Below the pieces are notes generated by a model, which was given only the letters and a program-made list of their open reading frames with translations, had not been told where the DNA came from and ran no database searches. Positions 29,022 to 33,441 of a stretch of 33,441 bases of DNA are shown here, piece after piece. This DNA comes from Streptomyces sp. MBT53 (GTDB lineage Bacteria > Actinomycetota > Actinomycetes > Streptomycetales > Streptomycetaceae), in the NCBI RefSeq assembly GCF_016654115.1, contig NZ_JAEQAZ010000095.1, positions 1-33,441 of the forward strand. The letters are read 5' to 3'. How positions within the stretch are numbered: position 1 is the first letter of the stretch; each line of letters starts with the position of its first letter. The position numbers and the translations under genes are program-made.

Positions 29022-29864
29022 GTGCCGCAGCGGAGGGTGGTCACGGGACGAAGCCATGAACCTAGGGCGCGGTTCGCGGAGGAGCTGCGGTTACTGAGGG
29101 CGGGGAAGGGAGTGAGCCTGCGGGAGTTGGCGGAGGAGTTGGGCTGGGACGCGTCGACGCTAGGGAAGATGGAGAGCGGCAGGAGTCTGGGCAGCCCGGA
29201 GATCGTGGAGGCGCTGGACCAGTACTACGGGACGCCGGGGATGCTGCTGGCCCTGTGGGAGCTGGCAGTTGGGGATCCGACGCAGTTCGTCGAGAAGTAC
29301 CGCGCGTACATGGAGTTGGAAGCGAATGCGGTGAGCCTGTGGCATTACGCCTCCGCGAACCTGCCTGGCCTGCTCCAAACCCCGGGCTACGCCCGCGAGT
29401 TCCTGACGGCTGGCGGGCTGGACGGTGACGAGCTGGCCGTACAGGTCGAGGCTCGCATGGGGCGTCGTGAGCTGCTGACCGAGGAGGACGCGCCACGTTT
29501 CCGCACGATCATCTCCGAGGCGGTGCTGCGCACGCCGACGCGGGATCCTGCCGAGTGGCAGGAGCAGTTGGAGCATTTGCGGCACATGTCGGAGCGCAAG
29601 AACGTCACCATCCAGGTGGTCCCGTTGTCCGTTGGGCTGCACGCCCTGACGAACACCAACACCATGTTCCTGCGCGGCGCCGATGGACGTACCGTGGCCT
29701 GGGTGGAGACCGGTTTCACGGCCGAACTGATCGAGGAAAGCAGGGAGGTTGAGCGGCTCCAGCTTCGTTATGATCTGGTGCGCGATTTGGCCCTTTCCCC
29801 GGGCGAATCGCGCGAGTTCATCCGGCGGGTGTGGGAGGAAGCGCAGTGCGAGCCATCGACTTGA
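29022..29864 (+). CDS. XRE-family regulator with DUF5753 domain
   Basis: A 280-residue regulator. The N-terminal helix-turn-helix (about 15-75) reads FAEELRLLRAGKGVSLRELAEELGWDASTLGKMESGR. The DUF5753 domain fills the rest (LWHYASANLPGLLQTPGYAREFL, RQELL-like GRRELLTEE, IQVVPLSVGLH, FLRGADGRTVAWVET). GTG 29022 follows AGGAGG (29011-29016). It overlaps the DUF397 gene by 19 nt. Streptomyces carry many such pairs, implicated in development and antibiotic control (WhiJ/AbaA-like loci), where the DUF397 protein is a likely partner. The small operon opposite completes a typical cassette. Confidence 0.93.
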   Translation: MPQRRVVTGRSHEPRARFAEELRLLRAGKGVSLRELAEELGWDASTLGKMESGRSLGSPEIVEALDQYYGTPGMLLALWELAVGDPTQFVEKYRAYMELEANAVSLWHYASANLPGLLQTPGYAREFLTAGGLDGDELAVQVEARMGRRELLTEEDAPRFRTIISEAVLRTPTRDPAEWQEQLEHLRHMSERKNVTIQVVPLSVGLHALTNTNTMFLRGADGRTVAWVETGFTAELIEESREVERLQLRYDLVRDLALSPGESREFIRRVWEEAQCEPST

Positions 29865-30115
29865 CCCAGGTGACGTGGCGCAAGAGCAGCTACAGCAACC
29901 AAGAGGGCGGCGAGTGCCTCGAAGTCTCCGACGACCTCCTGGCCGCCGCCAACTGGCGCAAGAGCAGCTACAGCAACCAAGAGGGCGGCGCCTGCCTCGA
30001 AGTCACCGCCGACATCCCCGCCCTCGTCCCCGTCCGCGATAGCAAGAACCCCGCCCTGGGCGCCCTGCTCTTCTCGGCGTCGAGCTGGTCGGTGTTCGTG
30101 GAGTCCGTGAAGTAG
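29846..30115 (+). CDS. DUF397 protein with duplicated N-terminal half
   Basis: An 89-residue DUF397 protein coupled to the XRE gene. The characteristic WRKSSYSNQEGGxCLEV motif occurs twice, 26 residues apart, followed by one VPVRDSKNPALGALLFSASSW ending. A normal DUF397 is about 60-65 residues with one copy, so this gene has an internal 78-bp tandem duplication (copies near 29876-29928 and 29954-30006, first 37 nt identical). The GTG at 29846 follows GGGAGGAAG (29833-29841). It probably modulates the XRE partner. Confidence 0.9.
   Translation: MRAIDLTQVTWRKSSYSNQEGGECLEVSDDLLAAANWRKSSYSNQEGGACLEVTADIPALVPVRDSKNPALGALLFSASSWSVFVESVK
29876..30006 (+). repeat. 78-bp in-frame tandem duplication within the DUF397 gene
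   Basis: The segments starting TGGCGCAAGAGCAGCTACAG at 29876 and 29954 are identical for 37 nt and near identical afterwards. The low divergence indicates a recent event. Confidence 0.9.
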
Positions 30116-30152
30116 CCCAGTTGTGCGGGTGGGGCTCCGCCTGCGAAGCGGG

Positions 30153-30530
30153 TCACGCGGAAACCGCCTGTTCGGCCTCTGTCTCGACCGCGGTCAGCTC
30201 GGTCATGCCGAATCGGAAGGCGGGGTCGTCCTTGCTGTCCGTACCGTGCACGGCTGCCAGGGCCCTTTGATAGCGGGCAGACAGGTCAGGGCGGCCCTCG
30301 ATCTCAACCTGCGCGTGCCAGTACGTGAGCCAGTGCTGGAGGTGCCCGATCTTGCCGTCCGCGATGGCGGCAGTGAGTGCTTGTTCCTTGTGCCGTTCCA
30401 TCTCACCGAGCCGATGGGGGGCGATATGCGCGAGGGCGACGCGGACGGCATCGGGCGTTCGTTCGGGCTGCGGGATCAGCTCCTGCCCATGCTCAGGCTG
30501 GGTTGTCACCGGGCTCCTTAGCTTCGGCAT
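30153..30530 (-). CDS. DUF6247-like small protein
   Basis: A protein of about 125 residues, mostly helical: RTPDAVRVALAHIAPHRLGEMERHKEQALTAA and LQHWLTYWHAQVEIEGRPDLSARYQRAL. This resembles DUF6247 proteins, which occur next to toxin-like or regulatory genes in streptomycetes. ATG 30530 is preferred because GGTGGAGAGG precedes it; ATG 30563 is in frame but lacks a site. No catalytic motif is seen. An antitoxin-like role has been suggested for similar small proteins, but no toxin gene is evident beside it. It converges on the DUF397 gene. Confidence 0.75.
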   Translation of the reverse strand: MPKLRSPVTTQPEHGQELIPQPERTPDAVRVALAHIAPHRLGEMERHKEQALTAAIADGKIGHLQHWLTYWHAQVEIEGRPDLSARYQRALAAVHGTDSKDDPAFRFGMTELTAVETEAEQAVSA

Positions 30531-30588
30531 CCTCTCCACCACGGTAGCGGCGGGGGCGGACATCGGAGTGGCGTCGTGGGGCGCAGCG

Positions 30589-30951
30589 TCAGTAGACGAG
30601 CGCCTGCGTACCGTCGGCCATCGCCTCCTGCACGAAAACCTGCGCGCCGGCGATCCGTACGCCCTCGATGACGTCCTTCTCCGTGATGTCCCGCCGGGCC
30701 GCGCACTGTGTGCACAGCGTCACGCGGCCGGCGGCGAGGATGGAGTCGATCAGGTCGGGGAGCGGTGCCGCGTGCGGGAGTTGGAACTCGGCGGCGCGGC
30801 CCGGCAGCGCGAACCACGCGGATTCGCCGGTCAGCCAGAGGGAGACGTCGACCCCGCTGGCGACGGCCACCGCCGCCACCGTGAACGCCTGTGAGCAGCG
30901 TTCGGGGGCGTCGGCCCCCGCGGTCACCTTGATCACGAGCTTCTTCGCCAT
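30589..30951 (-). CDS. DsrE-family protein
   Basis: A 120-residue protein with the DsrE fold: MAKKLVIKVTAGADAPERCSQAFTVAAVAVASGVDVSLWLTGE at the start, then LILAAGRVTLCTQCAARRDI-like and a VFVQEAMADGTQALVY ending. Cysteines at about residues 23, 79 and 82 (CTQC) include a candidate for sulfur transfer, as in TusD/DsrE. A TACGAT box ends 6 nt before ATG 30951, predicting a leaderless mRNA. The longer frame to 30996 has no start signal. The physiological role is not known. Confidence 0.9.
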   Translation of the reverse strand: MAKKLVIKVTAGADAPERCSQAFTVAAVAVASGVDVSLWLTGESAWFALPGRAAEFQLPHAAPLPDLIDSILAAGRVTLCTQCAARRDITEKDVIEGVRIAGAQVFVQEAMADGTQALVY

Positions 30952-30957
30952 GACCGA

Positions 30958-30963
30958 ATCGTA
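30958..30963 (-). promoter_or_regulatory. -10 box (TACGAT) for leaderless DsrE gene
   Basis: On the minus strand TACGAT stands 6 nt before the ATG. It is the same hexamer as the sseA leader promoter. Confidence 0.55.
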
Positions 30964-31050
30964 ATCAACTTCCTTACAACTCCCTGCAACGACCATGAGT
31001 CTCCTGTGCGCGCATATGGAATGCGCATGCCATGGTCCGTGGGGGACGTT

Positions 31051-31830
31051 GTGGAAGTACCCGAAGAAACAGTCTCGGAAGTACCTGAAGTACCTGAAGT
31101 ACCTGAAGTACCCGAGGAATCAACCGAATTGGTGCCCCGGCCGCCGCGCCGCCGTGGCCGCACCGCGCTCCTGATCGCCGTAGCAGCCGTACTCGGTGTG
31201 GTCGCCGGTACGTGCACGGGTTTCCTGGTCCAGGCGAACCGCGCACCCGACAAGCTGCCCGCGCTGTCGCAGCCGAAGCTGACGCAGGCGAAGGGCCCGG
31301 CGCCGGAACGGCTGTCTGCCGCGCAGGACCGTAGGGTCAAGACGGACGGTGACCTGCGCAAACTGCTGCTGAAGAAGCCGAGCGGAGCCACGGCGGCGCT
31401 CTTCCCTGCGGGCACCGACGGCTGGCAGGACCTGGCCGATTTCTCCGAGGCGTACACGAAGCCGGACGCCACCCTCGGCTACCAGCTCCGGCAGGAGTTC
31501 CGGCGCGCGGCCGTCATCGAGTGGGACGAGGGCTCGCGCGAGGTGGACATCTCGCTGGTGCAGTACCGCCAGGAGGACAAGCTCGGGGCCTACGACGCCA
31601 CCACCGGCGCGTTCTACTACGCCGACCAGGAGCCCGACACCGAGAGCTGGACCGTCCCCGGCACGGCGGACGGAAAGGCGTACGTCCACCACGCCGACGA
31701 CGACGGCTACAGCGCCGAGGCGCATGCCTACCGCGGCGATATCGCCCTGCACATCTGGGTCTACGACTCGAAGCCGATCACGAAGGCGAAGATCATGGAT
31801 CTGGCCAAGCGGCAGATGGAGCGACTGTGA
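31051..31830 (+). CDS. Single-pass membrane protein with EVP repeat tail
   Basis: A protein of about 259 residues. The short N-terminal cytoplasmic tail has tandem EVP units from a 9-bp DNA repeat (GTACCTGAA, about 31078-31110), then PRPPRRRGR, one transmembrane helix (ALLIAVAAVLGVVAGTCTGFLV) and an extracytoplasmic domain of about 180 residues (LADFSEAYTKPDATLGYQLRQEF, SLVQYRQEDKLGAYDATTGAFYYAD). GTG 31051 is favoured by GGGGGA at 31041-31046, though in-frame ATGs at 31021 and 31027 are possible. Its stop overlaps the next start (GTGA). The function is unknown. It may form a complex with the next gene product, which has the same topology. Confidence 0.8.
   Translation: MEVPEETVSEVPEVPEVPEVPEESTELVPRPPRRRGRTALLIAVAAVLGVVAGTCTGFLVQANRAPDKLPALSQPKLTQAKGPAPERLSAAQDRRVKTDGDLRKLLLKKPSGATAALFPAGTDGWQDLADFSEAYTKPDATLGYQLRQEFRRAAVIEWDEGSREVDISLVQYRQEDKLGAYDATTGAFYYADQEPDTESWTVPGTADGKAYVHHADDDGYSAEAHAYRGDIALHIWVYDSKPITKAKIMDLAKRQMERL
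31078..31113 (+). repeat. 9-bp tandem repeat GTACCTGAA coding EVP
   Basis: Four or so copies of GTACCTGAA / GTACCCGAG run in frame and give the EVPEVPEVPEVPE stretch. It is a likely site of length variation. Confidence 0.8.
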
Positions 31831-32630
31831 CCGAGAACCAGTCCGGCGCACTCCCGTCAACTCCGGTCTTCGAGACTGAAGTTGAAGCCGAGGCCCCGAA
31901 GAAGCGGGTCCGGCGGGGCCGTGTCGCAGCGGTCGTCGGCTGCGCCCTGCTCGCCGTGGCCGTCGTCGGCGGGGTGGGCTACACCGTCGTGACCGTCAAC
32001 GGCGCCGACCGGGACGCGGGCGCCCCCGTATGGAAGTTCCCCGACTCCGTGGCGCAGCAGAAGGCGGCGCCGGCGAAGGGACTGGCCGCGATGCTGCGGC
32101 CGTACGACTTCGACTACGTCCGCGGGCCCGACATCGCGGAGTTCGGCGCGGACGCGCAGCTCACCGGCCGCGAGGCAACGGCCCTGCGCAAGCAGGAGAT
32201 CAGCGGCCTGCCCCGCTCCCAACGGCTCCTGTTGGAGAAGCAGATCGACCGGGAGCAGCTCAAGGGCATCGCGATGCGCAGCTATGTCCGAAGCCCTGCC
32301 GACGTCGTCGACACCTACTCCGTCGAGGTCCAGCTGGCCCAGATGGACGAGAAGGCCGCGCGGAACCTCGTCACGTACGAGAACGAGATCCTGAACACGG
32401 TGGACGTGTTCCGCAAGGGGCCCACCGTCCCCGGCCACAAGGAAGCACGCTGCTTCCTGCCGAAGCAGGTGTCCGGCGAGAAACTCGACGAGATGCTCTG
32501 CTTCGCCGCCATCGGCGACGTCCTCATCACCCTCGACGCCTCCGGCACCAGGGCCATGGACACGAAGGGCATCGCGACCTTCCTCCGCGACCAACTCGAC
32601 CGCATCAAGACGACGGGCCAAGCGGTATGA
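31827..32630 (+). CDS. Single-pass membrane protein, second gene of the operon
   Basis: A 267-residue protein with an acidic start (MTENQSGALPSTPVFETEVEAEAPKK), basic KKRVRRGR, one transmembrane helix (AAVVGCALLAVAVVGGVGYTVV) and an outer domain of about 210 residues. The outer domain has two cysteines (ARCFLP and EMLCFAA) that may form a disulfide. It is coupled to both neighbours by 4-nt overlaps (GTGA, ATGA). Layout matches the preceding protein although sequences differ. The domain is not recognised and no enzymatic motif is evident. Confidence 0.82.
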   Translation: MTENQSGALPSTPVFETEVEAEAPKKRVRRGRVAAVVGCALLAVAVVGGVGYTVVTVNGADRDAGAPVWKFPDSVAQQKAAPAKGLAAMLRPYDFDYVRGPDIAEFGADAQLTGREATALRKQEISGLPRSQRLLLEKQIDREQLKGIAMRSYVRSPADVVDTYSVEVQLAQMDEKAARNLVTYENEILNTVDVFRKGPTVPGHKEARCFLPKQVSGEKLDEMLCFAAIGDVLITLDASGTRAMDTKGIATFLRDQLDRIKTTGQAV

Positions 32631-33441
32631 CCAACCAACAAGATCCCGCGACCGAACGGAAGCCCGACCCGAAACTCCCGACGGACCCGCCGACCGCGCC
32701 TTCGACCGCGCCTCCGGCGGAGAGCTCTGTGGAGACTCCGGTCACGCCTTCGGCGGAGAGCTCGACGGAGACTTTTGCGGAGACCTCGGTGGAGACTCTG
32801 GTCGAGACCACGGCTCCGCTCCCGGCTGTGCCTGCGGCGGAGACTTCGGCTGCGCCTGTGGTGGAGAGCTTGGGGGTGCCCTCGGTGGAGACTCTGGTCG
32901 AGACCACGGCTCCGCTCCCGGCTGTGCCTGCGGCGGAGACTTCGGCTGCGCCTGTGGTGAAGAGCTTGGGCGTGCCCTCGGCGGACACCCTGGTCGAGAC
33001 CACGGCCCCGCTCCCGGCCGCGCCTTCGGCAGGGACTTCGGCTGCGCCCTCGCCGGGGACCCCGGATGCGCTCCCGGTCATGCCTTCGGTAGGGGCTCCA
33101 ACTGCACCCGCAACGGATGCTCCGGCCGTGCCTTCGGCCGACGCCTCCGTCGTGCCTTCGGTGGAGCCCTTGGCCGGGTCTTCGGCGGAGGTCCCCGTGG
33201 AGCCCTTCGTGCCCGCCTTGGCCGACGCTCAAGCTGTGTCTTCGGCCGATACCTCCGCCGTGCCTCCGGCGGAGCCCCTGGCCGGGCCCTCGGCGCAGGC
33301 CCCCGTGGAGCCCTCCACGGACGCCCCGGCCGACGCCTCCGCCGTGCCACTGGCCGATACCTCCACGGACGCCCCGGCCGACACCTCCGCCATGCCACTG
33401 ACCGATACCTCTGCGGCGTTCCCGGCCGACGCCTCCGCCGT
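32627..33441 (+). CDS. Long Pro/Ala/Ser/Thr-rich repeat protein (3' end beyond window)
   Basis: An open frame from ATG 32627 to the window edge (over 270 residues) with no stop. It overlaps the previous gene by ATGA, so it is third in the operon. The visible part is almost entirely low complexity: Pro, Ala, Ser, Thr, Val, Glu and Asp in units such as ETLVETTAPLPAVPAAETS and later ADASAVPLADTSTDAP. No cysteine or aromatic core is present. By analogy with its two operon partners it may have a transmembrane helix and an outer domain further on, but that is out of view. It could be a disordered cytoplasmic or wall-spanning region. The antisense strand frames here are shadows. Confidence 0.72.
   Translation, partial: MTNQQDPATERKPDPKLPTDPPTAPSTAPPAESSVETPVTPSAESSTETFAETSVETLVETTAPLPAVPAAETSAAPVVESLGVPSVETLVETTAPLPAVPAAETSAAPVVKSLGVPSADTLVETTAPLPAAPSAGTSAAPSPGTPDALPVMPSVGAPTAPATDAPAVPSADASVVPSVEPLAGSSAEVPVEPFVPALADAQAVSSADTSAVPPAEPLAGPSAQAPVEPSTDAPADASAVPLADTSTDAPADTSAMPLTDTSAAFPADASA
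32785..32976 (+). repeat. Two near-identical 96-bp tandem units in the repeat gene
   Basis: Unit 1 (32785-32880) and unit 2 (32881-32976) encode the same 32-residue block apart from a few changes (for example GAG to AAG, V-E to V-K). A degenerate third unit follows to about 33070, and shorter 18-30 bp variations continue to the window end. Confidence 0.85.

Noticed and set aside
32605..33081. Minus-strand frame with many Val/Ser/Thr/Gly repeats opposite the repeat protein
   Set aside because: It mirrors the plus-strand repeats; the plus-strand frame is coupled to the operon and open to the window edge.

Overview
The window is chromosomal DNA of a Streptomyces-like actinomycete. Evidence: very high GC with strong third-position G/C bias, many GTG starts, a mycothiol synthase gene (mshD), an orphan OmpR-type regulator that reads as GlnR, an XRE-DUF5753/DUF397 pair, and leaderless genes with TAnnnT boxes 6-7 nt before the start codon. 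From memory, the order mshD - secreted 5'-nucleotidase - two-component pair - HtrA-like protease - secreted trypsin-family protease - LacI - glnR - hydrolase - MoaD-like - DUF2993 - sseA - DUF1416 - DUF3099 matches the S. coelicolor SCO415x-SCO416x neighbourhood. That synteny was not checked here. No rRNA, tRNA, CRISPR array or insertion sequence was seen.

Layout. 1-1074 (minus): a YtrA-type GntR repressor and an ABC ATPase cut by the window edge, preceded by a perfect 16-bp palindromic operator. 1199-5673 (plus): a coupled operon of ECF sigma factor, zinc-finger membrane anti-sigma factor, ABC ATPase and two membrane proteins. A 15-bp tandem repeat fills the convergent junction with mshD (5743-6672, minus). 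6817-8625: a secreted 5'-nucleotidase with a good terminator. 8878-9563: four consecutive tiny genes for Lys/Pro/Ala-rich peptides of 36-38 residues, followed by a large hairpin and a full-length ABC exporter (9674-11515). 11517-17520 (minus): an orphan response regulator with a membrane protein, a small secreted protein, a sensor kinase/regulator pair, a 68-residue protein and an HtrA-like protease. 17875-19632: a secreted chymotrypsin-like protease with FG-GAP repeats. 19660-21633 (minus): LacI and GlnR. 21827-26915 (plus): a hydrolase, a MoaD/ThiS-like protein, two membrane/envelope proteins, a Cys leader peptide with its promoter, sseA, DUF1416 and DUF3099. 26938-30951: a glyoxalase-fold protein, a HAD hydrolase, a divergent cassette of small genes and an XRE/DUF397 pair, a DUF6247-like gene and a DsrE-like gene. 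31051 to the end: a coupled three-gene operon of single-pass membrane proteins, the last one a long Pro/Ala/Ser/Thr repeat protein that runs off the window.

How the genes fit together. Several modules concern the cell envelope or secretion: the sigma/anti-sigma/ABC operon, the kinase-regulator pair beside two proteases, and the exporter. A second theme is sulfur and thiol metabolism: mshD, the MoaD/ThiS-like carrier, the Cys leader peptide with sseA, DUF1416 and DsrE. The strongest candidate for an undescribed system is the four-copy cationic peptide array with its exporter. The peptides share an N-terminal block MSFHKIVPVKKH and a KKPAP-type repeat, differ from each other largely by synonymous changes, each have their own ribosome binding site, and have no recognisable RiPP-modifying enzyme nearby.
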